Position numbers and translations under genes: made by a program
In this document: positions 8,304-17,566 of the stretch, one piece after another
Position numbering within the stretch: position 1 is the first letter of the stretch
Layout of the letters: every line of letters starts with the position of its first letter
Notes under the pieces: model-generated
The model's database searches: none
The model's input: the letters and a program-made list of their open reading frames with translations, nothing else
Told to the model about the DNA's origin: nothing
From: Candidatus Nitrotoga sp. MKT
GTDB taxonomy: Bacteria > Pseudomonadota > Gammaproteobacteria > Burkholderiales > Gallionellaceae
NCBI GenBank assembly: GCA_003402345.1
Contig: QFXH01000001.1
Location: 1 to 64,000, forward strand
Reading direction: 5' to 3'
Length of the DNA: 64,000 nucleotides

Positions 8304-9116
8304 GTGAATACTTTGGCGCAGTCTCAAGGCAACACGTACGGCGTCCATATACATGGCCAACCGCTGTTGGAGATGCCCCCCGACCTTTATATTCCGCCGG
8401 ATGCTCTGGAAATTGTTCTTGAAACTTTTCAGGGACCGTTAGACTTATTGCTGTACCTGATCCGCAAGCACAATTTGGATGTGCTTGATATCCCGATGGC
8501 GCAGTTGACGCAACAATACATGGTCTATATCGAGATCATGCAGCGCAACCGCTTGGAGTTGGCCGCCGAATATTTGTTAATGGCGGCGATGCTGATCGAG
8601 ATTAAATCACGCATGTTGTTACCGCGGCCGTCCAAGCTTGTGGATGCGGGGGAGGAAGATCCGCGGGTCGAGCTGATGCGTCGTTTGTTGGAATACGAAC
8701 AAATGAAGCTGGCCGCGCAGAAGCTGAACGAATTGCCACAGGCCGGGCGCGATTTTGAGCTGGTTCAAATCCTGATCGAACGTGTAGAAGAGCAGCGATT
8801 ACCGAATATTACTGTGGAAGATTTACGCCAAGCCTGGCTCGCACTGCTGGTGCGCGCAAAGCTGAATACTCACCACAAGGTACGGCGCGAGGAGCTTTCG
8901 GTACGCGAACAAATGACACGTGTCTTGCGCCAGTTGCAGCACGGCGAGTTCGAAGCATTTGAGAGTTTGTTTGAAGCGAACGGTGGTATCGCATCATTAG
9001 TGGTGACTTTTATAGCAATTCTGGAATTGGCCAAGGAGACATTGGTCGAAATTTCACAAGCCACGTCATTGGGAAAAATTTATGTCCGGGCAAGTCGTAA
9101 CCTTACCTCTGAATGA
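8304..9116 (+). CDS. scpA: Segregation and condensation protein A
   Basis: A 270-residue kleisin: [23 protein letters not shown] near residue 45 is the hallmark N-terminal SMC-neck binding helix, and [19 protein letters not shown] follows. The C-terminal winged helix ([13 protein letters not shown]) binds the SMC head. ScpA with ScpB and SMC organises and separates the chromosome. The start is uncertain: GTG 8304 is used here and the first about 25 residues are not conserved. It overlaps scpB by 35 bases. Confidence 0.95.
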   Translation: MNTLAQSQGNTYGVHIHGQPLLEMPPDLYIPPDALEIVLETFQGPLDLLLYLIRKHNLDVLDIPMAQLTQQYMVYIEIMQRNRLELAAEYLLMAAMLIEIKSRMLLPRPSKLVDAGEEDPRVELMRRLLEYEQMKLAAQKLNELPQAGRDFELVQILIERVEEQRLPNITVEDLRQAWLALLVRAKLNTHHKVRREELSVREQMTRVLRQLQHGEFEAFESLFEANGGIASLVVTFIAILELAKETLVEISQATSLGKIYVRASRNLTSE

Positions 9117-9672
9117 AGAAGCTGCCGCACAAATTGATATAGTGCAACTCAAGAAAATATTAGAAGTTGCGCTATTGACTACCCCAGAACCACTGTCACT
9201 GGCGGAGCTGAAAAAACTCAGCGATGTGCCGGTAGAAAACCATACTATCGAAACAATGCTGGAACAATTGGCGCAGAAATATACAGGCAGCGGTGTGGAG
9301 CTCAACCGGGTGGCGAATGGTTGGCGGTTTCGCGCATGTCCTGAGATGCAGCCTTATTTAGATCGTCTTAACCCACAAAAACCACCGCGCTATTCGCGTG
9401 CGGTTATGGAAACACTCGCAATTATCGTTTATCGTCAACCGGTAACGCGTGGCGATATTGAAGAAATTCGCGGGGTAGCAGTATCCTCGCAAATTTTGAA
9501 GGTCCTAGAAACGCGCGGCTGGATAGATGTAGTTGGAACGCGCGATACACCGGGTAAACCAGAATTGTTCGCTACCACCAAGCAACTGTTGGACGACCTT
9601 AACCTCCGTTCATTACAGGAATTACCACCGCTGGAAGAAATGGGCAGTTTGCTGGAGCACGATGAGGCATGA
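9082..9672 (+). CDS. scpB: Segregation and condensation protein B
   Basis: A 196-residue protein with the two tandem winged-helix domains of Scp[21 protein letters not shown] opens the first, and [30 protein letters not shown] is the family signature in the second. It dimerises and binds the middle of ScpA in the SMC complex. The ATG lies inside the end of scpA, so translation is coupled. Confidence 0.96.
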   Translation: MSGQVVTLPLNEEAAAQIDIVQLKKILEVALLTTPEPLSLAELKKLSDVPVENHTIETMLEQLAQKYTGSGVELNRVANGWRFRACPEMQPYLDRLNPQKPPRYSRAVMETLAIIVYRQPVTRGDIEEIRGVAVSSQILKVLETRGWIDVVGTRDTPGKPELFATTKQLLDDLNLRSLQELPPLEEMGSLLEHDEA

Positions 9673-9693
9673 ATTTTAAATGCAAGCTGAACC

Positions 9694-10473
9694 ATGAAAT
9701 ACATCAGTTCGCATAGCAACCCTTTCTATAAAGAGCTACTCAAGCTGGCCAGTTCAGCACGGCAGCGCCAAAAAACTCAGCAGACTCTATTAGAAGGCGC
9801 ACATCTACTTCAAGCGTATCATGCATCCGACAATCAACAGCCTCAGCACTTGTTGGTGACAGAAGCGGCAATGCAAAACCGCGAAGTAGTGGAGTTATTG
9901 CACAAGTTTCCTGATGTGCCGTTATCTCAATTGGACGATAGCTTATTTAGCAAACTGTCCGAGCTTAAAACGCCGAGCTGTATCCTCGCGCTTATTGAAG
10001 TACCTCGAATCCCAATCGCATTGCTCCAGAGTAGCTTTTGTTTGTTGCTGGAGGATATCCAGGATCCGGGCAATCTTGGCTCCATATTACGTTCAGCTGC
10101 TGCGGCAGGTTGCGATGCTGTGTTTTTATCGAAGGGCTGTGCCGATGCCTGGTCACCCAAAGTGTTACGCGCCGGTATGGGTGGGCATTTTGTGTTAGAT
10201 ATTTACGAATCAATTGATTTACTCGCCATGGCTACTTCATTTCAGGGGAAGGTTTTTGCTACCGTGGTGGGCGCAAAAAGCAATCTTTATGATTGCGATC
10301 TGCGTGGCAACATTGCCTTTGCGGTTGGAAATGAAGGAGCAGGGCTATCTGAAAGCTTGCTGGCAGTGATCAGCCGGCACATCACCATCCCTATGCCTGG
10401 GCGTAGTGAATCATTAAATGTTGCTGCGGCCACTGCCATATGTCTGTTCGAAGCAGTAAGGCAACGCGGGTAG
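9694..10473 (+). CDS. SpoU/TrmH-family RNA 2'-O-methyltransferase
   Basis: A 259-residue protein with an N-terminal substrate-binding domain and a C-terminal SPOUT knot. Motifs seen are LEDIQDPGNLGSILRSAAAAG (motif 1 with the catalytic Arg), VGNEGAGLS (motif 2) and the IPMPGRSESLNVAAATAICLFE loop (motif 3). Such enzymes put a 2'-O-methyl on ribose of rRNA or tRNA using SAM. The RlmB/TsnR-like N-terminus points to rRNA, but the target base cannot be read from sequence. It follows scpB by 21 bases, where many betaproteobacteria have rluB. Confidence 0.9.
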   Translation: MKYISSHSNPFYKELLKLASSARQRQKTQQTLLEGAHLLQAYHASDNQQPQHLLVTEAAMQNREVVELLHKFPDVPLSQLDDSLFSKLSELKTPSCILALIEVPRIPIALLQSSFCLLLEDIQDPGNLGSILRSAAAAGCDAVFLSKGCADAWSPKVLRAGMGGHFVLDIYESIDLLAMATSFQGKVFATVVGAKSNLYDCDLRGNIAFAVGNEGAGLSESLLAVISRHITIPMPGRSESLNVAAATAICLFEAVRQRG

Positions 10474-10662
10474 CCGTTAATTTTAAAATTACCAGAAAAT
10501 ATTAAGCGAACTGTTGGTTGGGAATTTACTTGAAGAGAATTGAATGAATGCATTTCCCTAGTCCGCATTGGGTGGAACTGGAAAGTATGGCTTGATTTGC
10601 TTAATTTGGGTTGTTATAGTGAAAACGGTTAATGGTGCCTCCCAACGAAAGGAACTTAAAAA

Positions 10663-10992
10663 ATGGACAAGCTAGGAGCAACAACCTCAACAGTGGATGT
10701 TACTAAGGAAAAGCTAATGGACGATTTGAAAATAGTGGTAGCGGATGCGGAAGAATTGTTGAAGGCAACCGCCAATCAGACTGGAGAACGTATTACGGCG
10801 GCACGCGCTAAGGTAGGGGAATCATTGCAAGCTGCCAAAACTCGGCTTTCTAATGCACAAGTGGCGGTTATAGAAAAAACTCGGGCGGTCGCCACGGCCA
10901 CGGATGAATATGTACATGTTAATCCATGGCAGGCGATAGGAATTGCTGCAGCGGTCGGTATTCTTTTGGGCGCAGTTATTTCGCGCCGCTAG
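10663..10992 (+). CDS. ElaB/YqjD/DUF883-family membrane-anchored protein
   Basis: A 109-residue protein. Residues 1–80 are amphipathic helix (Lys/Ala/Glu-rich, likely coiled coil), and the end has VNPWQAIGIAAAVGILLGAVISRR, a C-terminal tail anchor typical of the family. E. coli YqjD and ElaB associate with ribosomes and the inner membrane in stationary phase or stress; the same is only assumed here. It stands alone with a clear AACGAAAGGAAC upstream and a possible hairpin terminator 24 bases after the stop. Confidence 0.9.
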   Translation: MDKLGATTSTVDVTKEKLMDDLKIVVADAEELLKATANQTGERITAARAKVGESLQAAKTRLSNAQVAVIEKTRAVATATDEYVHVNPWQAIGIAAAVGILLGAVISRR

Positions 10993-11016
10993 GATATTGA
11001 ATCGTGGGACTCCGTT

Positions 11017-11040
11017 ACAGCCCGATAAATTGGGCTGTTT
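11017..11040 (+). terminator. Candidate hairpin terminator after the DUF883 gene
   Basis: ACAGCCC (11017–11023) pairs perfectly with GGGCTGT (11032–11038) across an 8-base loop and runs into a short T stretch. The T-run is only three bases, so termination efficiency is uncertain. Confidence 0.55.
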
Positions 11041-11235
11041 CGCGCACTAAACGGATCTCGTTAAACCCAAGCTGTTTTTGACCAACCTTGTCGAGTCGGT
11101 CAGCGCCATGAGCAGTGAGTGAGTCCATCCGTCTGCTGGCTGATTGAACTGTTTGAAGTCAGTCTCGTTCAGCTCATTATGGAAAACGCGGTTATTTTGC
11201 TGGGAAATAAGTAATACTTCACCCTACTGATCTCC

Positions 11236-14200
11236 ATGCGCAAACTGGCACTGAACCTCATCAACAAACATAAGCGTCAACTGCTTTCGACTGGCAAAAT
11301 TGCCGCGATAGTTTTTCTTGTTTTTAGCGCACTTCTTTTTTTTGTCGGACCACCCATCGTCAAATCATTTGTAGCCAAAAAAATTGGCGAGGAGATTGGA
11401 CGCAAGGTTGATTTCGGCACGGTCAATATTAACCCATTCACGCTGTCAACGACGATACGCGACATCGCCATCTATGAAGCGGGCCAACAACAGGAAAAAA
11501 CTCTCGCTATAAATGAACTTTACGTGGATGTCTCACTGGCTAGCGTTAGCCGTTTTGCACCCGTAATCAATGAAATTCGGGTTACACAACCGATCGTTCG
11601 CATTATTCGTACAGGAGAAAACCGCTTCAATTTCTCAGACATCATCGATAAAATTCTGGCTAAACCAAAATCTAACGATGCGCCCGCACGTTTTTCGTTA
11701 AACAATATTCACATCCACCAAGGTCGCATTGATTACGATGACCGTGTATTGCGATCACGCCACACGATCTCCGATCTCGATCTGTCGATTCCATTTCTTT
11801 CAAACCTGCCACATGATGTGGAGATTTTTACTGTCCCAGCATTTAGTGCAAAGGTAAACGGCACTCCACTCGTTATCAAGGCTAAATCCAAGCCATTTAC
11901 TACGTCGCGTGACACTTCAGTGCAGATCAATTTCGATGGCTTGTTACTGCCAACCTATATGCCATTTGTGCCAGTGCAGCTAAATTTTAAATTGGTCTCA
12001 GCCTTGTTGGATACGCACCTGAATGTCGATTTTCAACAAAGCGGCGGTACGCAAAAAGTTGTCATTAGCGGTGATGCCAGCGTCCGTAAATTGCATTTGC
12101 AAGAAAAATCAGGAGTCCCTTTAGTGCAATGGGACAAGCTATCGGTGATGCTTGATCGTGTAGAGCCGTTTAACAGCCTGGTGCGTTTGCGTGAAATCAA
12201 ACTGGAAAGGCCAGATATACAAGTTAAGCGATTGCCGGATGGCTCGTTCAGTCTTGTACATGCATTTGCTTTGTCTTCAACAGATCAGAAAGGCAAAGCC
12301 AGCAACAGCGTAAATACAACGCCAAGCAACCAGCCCACCACTGCCAAATCCAAGCCATTTGCCTTTTCTGTCGCTCGTGCCGAGATTATGGACGGGCGCA
12401 TCAACTGGCAGGATGCCACTACCGACCCTGAGTTTGGACCTGCCGCTCTGGTAATCAAACGACTGGATGCAAGTTTGTCTAAATTCAGCACGGAAGGAAA
12501 TTCACCAGCAAATCTGGATGTTAAATTAGAAACCGACGCAGGTGAAATCTTGAGTCATCAGGGATCACTCTTGCTCAACGGTAAGTCTTTGCAAGGTAAT
12601 TTACAAATTTTTGCCTTACAGCCGCAACGCTTGCGGCCTTACTTTGCCCAAGTTTTTGCTGCCGGATTAGAAGATACGCTGCTGGATGCCAAATTACCCT
12701 ATCAACTGAACTGGCCAGAAACCGGCGTTAATTTGGTGCTTACCAATGCCAGCGCCCACCTGCGCAATCTGCAAGTGAAGCTGCCAACAGAAAAGGACAG
12801 CGGCATCACTGCCAAAGATATCACGCTTGATGGCTTTCAGTTTGACCTTGGCAAGCAAAGCGCCGTGCTCGACAGCGTAATCATTAACACTGCCAAAATA
12901 AAAATCAAGCGCAACGCAAAAGGTGACATCGATTTAATGGCGATGCTTGCAGGCAATCGCCATGCAAAAAAAGAAACTACGGCTAACCTTGATACAACTG
13001 CAAAGCCTGGCGCTTGGCAGGCATCATTGAAGCAGCTGAAAATCGAGCAATCCGATATTCATTTTAGTGACGCGAAGGTGGCACCCCAAAATGGCGGTAA
13101 ATCCGCAGTGCAGCAGCTAAGTAATATAGACCTCACCCTTGAAAATATTGCTTTGATGACGGAAGCTACCACATCAACTCCTTCGCCGCTGACTCTCAAT
13201 CTTAGCCACAACAAACGGGGCAATCTGAATGCCAATGGCACCATGACACTGCACCCGTTTGGCGTTAATCTTAAAATTGACAGTAAAAAACTTGCCGTAA
13301 CGGCATTCCAACCTTATTTCGCAGATCAAATCAACGCCACTTTTACCAATGGCAATCTTAGTACCAAGGGCAAACTGATGGTGCAACTACCCGAGCAACG
13401 GCCAGTGCGCGCCAGCTATGTTGGCTCAATTAATTTGGCTGACATCCATACGTCGGACAAAATTAGTGGCGATGATTTCATGCGTTGGAAATCGTTGTAC
13501 ATCGGCAATATAAACGCACAAATCAACACACAAAAAAACCCATTAGCTGTATCGCTTGGCAATATTGCGCTTGCTGATTTTTATGCACGGGTTATTGTCA
13601 ATGCTGATGGCCACCTTAACCTACAAGATATCGCGACAAAAAATGGACAGGGGCAATCCACTCCCACCAGCCTGACACAGGCGACATCTACAACAGACAG
13701 TTCCTCGGAAACCGCTGAGGTTGAATTATCTACGCCAACCATAGCTGCGTCAGCCAATGTGGCTGCGCCAAATGGATCTTCTGCTGTTACCCCAGCACAG
13801 ACGGCAGACAAAGCTCCGGTTACTCAGAATGCAAGTGTCAAACCATTGATACGTATTGGACAAATTACGCTGCAAGGCGGCAATATCTATTTTTCCGACA
13901 ACTTCATCAAGCCCAACTACAGTGCCAACCTGACTGGTCTGACCGGTTCGGTTTCAAAGGTTGCCTCTGATGACCCAACACCAGCCGATCTCGTCATGAA
14001 TGGCAAAATCGATGATGACGCCGCATTGGGAATAACCGGCAAGATCAACCCACTGGGCGCCCAATTATTTCTTGATTTAGCGGCCAAAGCCCAAGGTATC
14101 GAGTTGACTCGTTTGACACCCTATGCGGCAAAATATGCGGGTTATCCCATCACCAAAGGCAAACTGTCAGTAGATTTAAATTACCACATTGAAAATGGCC

Positions 14201-15033
14201 AGTTGAATGCCAAGAACAATATATTTCTTGATCAGCTAACCTTTGGCGAAAAGGTGGACAGCCCAGATGCACTCAAATTGCCGGTGTTACTTGCAGTTGC
14301 GCTTTTAAAAAACAGCCGTGGTGAAATAGACATTAACCTGCCGATTTCTGGTTCGTTATCCGATCCTAAATTTAGAATCGGCGGCATCATTTTCAAGGTC
14401 TTCATTAACCTGATAACCAAGGCCATCATCTCGCCGTTTTCGCTGCTGGCCTCAGCATTTGGCGGCGGCGATGAACTGGGTTATGTAGAATTCGCCCCCG
14501 GTATAAGCAACCTGACGCCGGAAGCACAGACCAAGCTCGCCACACTGGCCAAAGCGCTTAATGATAAGCCTGCGCTTAAACTGGAAATCATCGGCCGTGT
14601 CGACCCTGTCACCGATCGCGATGGCGCCCGCCGTGCCTATGTCACGCAAAAAATAAAGGCGCAAAAACTTCGCAGCCTGAAATCTGATGGCGCTTCCGTA
14701 AACCTGGAGGAGGTGACTGTCACTCCTGAGGAATATCCAAAATTTCTGGAGCAAGCCTACAAGGCAGAAAAGTTTTCAAAGCCGCGTAATTTTATCGGCA
14801 TACTAAAATCGCTGCCGCCGAAAGAAATGGAAAATCTGATGATCGTAAACGCACCGATCGGCGAAAACGAACTGAAGGCACTCGCTGAGCGCCGCGCACT
14901 GTTGGTCAAGCGACATCTGGAAGAGCAGGGTAAAGTGGCGAACGGGCGAATGTTCCTGGTGGCACCCAAACTGACGGCAGAAGGCATCAAGGATAAGGGC
15001 AAGCCTAGTCGTGTCGATTTCACGTTGAAGTGA
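11236..15033 (+). CDS. Giant AsmA-like/DUF748 envelope protein
   Basis: A 1265-residue protein with one N-terminal membrane segment (about residues 19–40, ending FFVGPPIVKSF) and a very long periplasmic part of repeated beta-strand units with AsmA/DUF748 features, such as RKVDFGTVNINPFTLSTTIRDI. A low-complexity Ser/Thr/Ala/Pro linker lies at about residues 795–875. The C-terminal part contains EFAPGISNLTPEAQTKLATL, an OmpA-like segment that may touch peptidoglycan. AsmA-superfamily proteins form long lipid-conducting grooves between the membranes, so a role in lipid transport or outer-membrane integrity is likely but inferred. It is monocistronic, flanked by about 240 and 120 bases. Confidence 0.88.
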   Translation: MRKLALNLINKHKRQLLSTGKIAAIVFLVFSALLFFVGPPIVKSFVAKKIGEEIGRKVDFGTVNINPFTLSTTIRDIAIYEAGQQQEKTLAINELYVDVSLASVSRFAPVINEIRVTQPIVRIIRTGENRFNFSDIIDKILAKPKSNDAPARFSLNNIHIHQGRIDYDDRVLRSRHTISDLDLSIPFLSNLPHDVEIFTVPAFSAKVNGTPLVIKAKSKPFTTSRDTSVQINFDGLLLPTYMPFVPVQLNFKLVSALLDTHLNVDFQQSGGTQKVVISGDASVRKLHLQEKSGVPLVQWDKLSVMLDRVEPFNSLVRLREIKLERPDIQVKRLPDGSFSLVHAFALSSTDQKGKASNSVNTTPSNQPTTAKSKPFAFSVARAEIMDGRINWQDATTDPEFGPAALVIKRLDASLSKFSTEGNSPANLDVKLETDAGEILSHQGSLLLNGKSLQGNLQIFALQPQRLRPYFAQVFAAGLEDTLLDAKLPYQLNWPETGVNLVLTNASAHLRNLQVKLPTEKDSGITAKDITLDGFQFDLGKQSAVLDSVIINTAKIKIKRNAKGDIDLMAMLAGNRHAKKETTANLDTTAKPGAWQASLKQLKIEQSDIHFSDAKVAPQNGGKSAVQQLSNIDLTLENIALMTEATTSTPSPLTLNLSHNKRGNLNANGTMTLHPFGVNLKIDSKKLAVTAFQPYFADQINATFTNGNLSTKGKLMVQLPEQRPVRASYVGSINLADIHTSDKISGDDFMRWKSLYIGNINAQINTQKNPLAVSLGNIALADFYARVIVNADGHLNLQDIATKNGQGQSTPTSLTQATSTTDSSSETAEVELSTPTIAASANVAAPNGSSAVTPAQTADKAPVTQNASVKPLIRIGQITLQGGNIYFSDNFIKPNYSANLTGLTGSVSKVASDDPTPADLVMNGKIDDDAALGITGKINPLGAQLFLDLAAKAQGIELTRLTPYAAKYAGYPITKGKLSVDLNYHIENGQLNAKNNIFLDQLTFGEKVDSPDALKLPVLLAVALLKNSRGEIDINLPISGSLSDPKFRIGGIIFKVFINLITKAIISPFSLLASAFGGGDELGYVEFAPGISNLTPEAQTKLATLAKALNDKPALKLEIIGRVDPVTDRDGARRAYVTQKIKAQKLRSLKSDGASVNLEEVTVTPEEYPKFLEQAYKAEKFSKPRNFIGILKSLPPKEMENLMIVNAPIGENELKALAERRALLVKRHLEEQGKVANGRMFLVAPKLTAEGIKDKGKPSRVDFTLK

Positions 15034-15153
15034 TATGTAATTTATATTCAGGGTAACTCAAAAAACATATTCTCTATGAGAACCGGCTAACACTCAGGTA
15101 CTGGGTTTGTCAAACTAACGGCTTGCTTCGCGATCACAATGTAACCTTACTCG

Positions 15154-16353
15154 TTAGGCCTCCTTTTTTCCTGCTTCCCCAGAATGTTTGAAAGCCCAAG
15201 CTGCAACCAGTGGGCCTATGGTTTCAAATATGGCAACTGCCCCAAGAACTAATGCCGATACAGTAGCAATCTCTTGTGGGAATAGTTGGCCTGTGGTCTG
15301 TACCAAGCCGATTGCTAGACCAGCCATTGGTACCAACAGCAACCCTGTTGAAACCGCTGCTCGAGTTGGTATCCGATATGACTTGGCGGCAACAAATACT
15401 CCTAACCATTTGGATAATCCTCTAGCAAAAACCAATGCGATTGCAGCAGGAGCATATTGTATGAGTTCATGTACATGCAGATTTGCTCCTGCAAAAACAA
15501 ACAGCACAATGAAAAAAAGCTCAAAGGTTTCACCAAACTCAATATTGGAAACAAGATTTTCATGCTCAATGTTACGAACGATAATGCCCAACGCAAGCGG
15601 CGCAAACAAAATAGATAGCACTAAAGCGTTTGCTAAACCTAAGGCAAGCATGGTGGCACCTATGACTAGTGCAAGGCGATACTGTTTTGTTTCTCTTGTG
15701 GCTAGGATTAAATAGTGGAGCCCATAGCCAATAATAATTGCTAATAGAAAGGAGCCGAGAAGTCGGTAAAGCGGCTGGAATACAATTACCTGCCATGAAG
15801 CACCTGCTTCAATATGTCCAACTGGTAATAAGGCTGAAAACACCAGAAAAGAAATGACATTATTCAAGGCCACCAATGAACCTGCGGAGTCTGTCACAGG
15901 ACCCTTGGCGCCAAGTTCATGCCCTACGTGAATCAATACTGCGGGAGATGACGAAGTACAGATGGCAGCAATAAGGGCCGCAGTTAAATTTGAAATATTA
16001 AAATATCGCAAAACAAAATAAACAGCCAGTAACGTTGCAACTGTTTCCAAAATCGTGGCAAAGAGTAGATATTGGCTTCTTAGGACTGTCTTGATATCAA
16101 GTGACAATCCTAACCTGTAGAGAATCAGACCAAGTGCAATGTCAATAATAACGCGAGACGAGGATAGCGCATCCACGCTTAATAAGTTCACCCCACTTGG
16201 CCCCGCGATGTAACCTAATAACATAAAGCCCGTAATACTGGGTAGCCAACGTATCGTATGAGCCAGATAACCTCCTATTGCACCAGCAACTAGCAAAATG
16301 CTGAAAGATGTCATCGTATTCAATTCAATGGGCCACGTTGGCAAGAAATCCAT
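15154..16353 (-). CDS. CPA2-family cation:proton antiporter
   Basis: A 399-residue polytopic protein with about 12 membrane helices. Family features include the N-terminal FMLLGYIAGP segment, DIALGLILYRLGLSLD, the unwound-helix CTSSSPAVLIHVGHELGAKGPVTDS and the GLLLVPMAGLAIGLV region near the end. It exchanges Na+ or K+ for protons across the inner membrane. It lacks the cytoplasmic TrkA-N/C domain of KefB/KefC, so it resembles the short KefB-like/NapA-like group. It is convergent with the DUF748 gene and stands alone. Confidence 0.9.
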   Translation of the reverse strand: MDFLPTWPIELNTMTSFSILLVAGAIGGYLAHTIRWLPSITGFMLLGYIAGPSGVNLLSVDALSSSRVIIDIALGLILYRLGLSLDIKTVLRSQYLLFATILETVATLLAVYFVLRYFNISNLTAALIAAICTSSSPAVLIHVGHELGAKGPVTDSAGSLVALNNVISFLVFSALLPVGHIEAGASWQVIVFQPLYRLLGSFLLAIIIGYGLHYLILATRETKQYRLALVIGATMLALGLANALVLSILFAPLALGIIVRNIEHENLVSNIEFGETFELFFIVLFVFAGANLHVHELIQYAPAAIALVFARGLSKWLGVFVAAKSYRIPTRAAVSTGLLLVPMAGLAIGLVQTTGQLFPQEIATVSALVLGAVAIFETIGPLVAAWAFKHSGEAGKKEA

Positions 16354-16836
16354 TTAAATCCTATCTGAATTTATTATTTATATACTTCAAGGTGCGACCA
16401 TCAAGTCACAGAGTAACACCGAACCTGAATATTGATTTACCACTTCTTTTCATATTAGAAGTGTCCGGCAATTTTGACAAGCCGGCTAAGAACATCGCTT
16501 CACTTTTGGTTGAAGCTTACCTGTGGGTCATGGACGGGATCAGAGGAAATTATGGTGACAGCTAACCTGACACAGGGGGCAGATGAAAAAGTGCTAAGCA
16601 CTGTTGATTTTGAGGTGGGATGCGAATGATTAAGTGTGCCCTACCATAAATTTATGGGATGTACACCTTCTCAATTAAATGAACAAATTTCGGTATAAGC
16701 CAACTGGAAGGATGCTATTTAGCGGTACAATTCATTACGCTGGCATTCAGGTACAGTCTTGAATCGATGATGATAGCGTAGTGTCAACTTGACGGGTTAA
16801 TAGAAAACTGTAGGCATTTTTGTTAGGGAAATCGAA
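16354..16836. other. Intergenic region, 483 bases, without a supported gene
   Basis: Short open frames here lack a ribosome-binding site and family features. The only structure seen is one copy of a degenerate dispersed repeat (16501–16551), described separately. The promoters of the antiporter (minus) and the LapA-like gene (plus) must lie within it. Confidence 0.6.
16501..16551. repeat. Dispersed repeat, copy 1
   Basis: The segment contains GGTTGAAGCTTACC followed by a GGTC/GGGA stretch and CAGAGGAAATT. The same order occurs at 17471–17512 with small deletions. The two copies bracket the gene at 16837–17331 in direct orientation. Confidence 0.6.
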
Positions 16837-17331
16837 ATGAAAATTCTTGGACCACTGATTCTTGTATGTTTTTTCTTTTTGGGTGTATTTATCCTGGCCA
16901 ATTGGAACGTGCTGACAGCTCCGACCAAGCTATCCTTAGTGGCCTTCAGTATTGAGGCGCCTTTGGGCCTTTTGTTGTTGGGAATTATTATAGTATTTGT
17001 GGCACTTTTTGCCGTTTACGTCGTCATCCTCCGCACTACTATGCTGATGGATGCGCGCCACTATGCACGTGAACTTAAAGCTCAACAACAGCTGGCCGAG
17101 AAGGCCGAGGCCTCTCGGTTGAGCGAACTGCGTAGCCAACTCGATCATGAGTTTGCACAATTACGGGAAGCGACAGACCAATACCAAATTTCGTTTGGTG
17201 CACAGGTTGCAGGGGTGGAACAGGCATTGCGCAATGTGATTGAAGATACCACCCGCAGTCTGTCGGCATATATAGGAGAGATTGAAGACAAGCTCGACCG
17301 GAGCTTGGCGCGTCCGTTAAGCGAAAAATAA
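16837..17331 (+). CDS. LapA-domain-like inner-membrane protein with coiled coil
   Basis: A 164-residue protein. Two membrane segments (about residues 4–22 and 41–68) enclose a short loop with NWNVLTAP...SLVAFSIEAPLG, which matches the LapA/DUF1049 pattern. From about residue 75 a charged helix rich in Gln, Glu and Arg (ARELKAQQQLAEKAEASRL) predicts a cytoplasmic coiled coil, longer than in E. coli LapA. LapA proteins tune lipopolysaccharide synthesis with LapB, but there is no LapB next to it, so function is open. Direct repeats flank the gene. Confidence 0.7.
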   Translation: MKILGPLILVCFFFLGVFILANWNVLTAPTKLSLVAFSIEAPLGLLLLGIIIVFVALFAVYVVILRTTMLMDARHYARELKAQQQLAEKAEASRLSELRSQLDHEFAQLREATDQYQISFGAQVAGVEQALRNVIEDTTRSLSAYIGEIEDKLDRSLARPLSEK

Positions 17332-17470
17332 GTGTGACCTCTTCCGACAGGCATCGACTTGGAATAGTTACAGGCAATACGGTTCGAAATCTTTCACATA
17401 AAGTGTCATAGCGCGGCAACCAAGCGCGAGGCAGGAAAAAACACCGTTGGGCAATTGCGATTTTTCTCTA

Positions 17471-17512
17471 CACCTTGGTTGAAGCTTACCAATGGTCGGG
17501 ACAGAGGAAATT
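17471..17512. repeat. Dispersed repeat, copy 2
   Basis: Second copy of the repeat at 16501–16551: GGTTGAAGCTTACC, then a shortened middle, then CAGAGGAAATT. Both are in the same orientation. Origin unknown; they may be remnants of one mobile or REP-like element. Confidence 0.6.
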
Positions 17513-17566
17513 GAGGCGAGGTGCCAGCAGCGTCACTATGCTCACTGTAGCTTATACCCGCATATT

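Noticed and set aside
15188-15715. A 175-codon plus-strand frame
   Set aside because: It is antisense to the antiporter and reads as a low-complexity mirror of it; the minus-strand protein is clearly the real gene.
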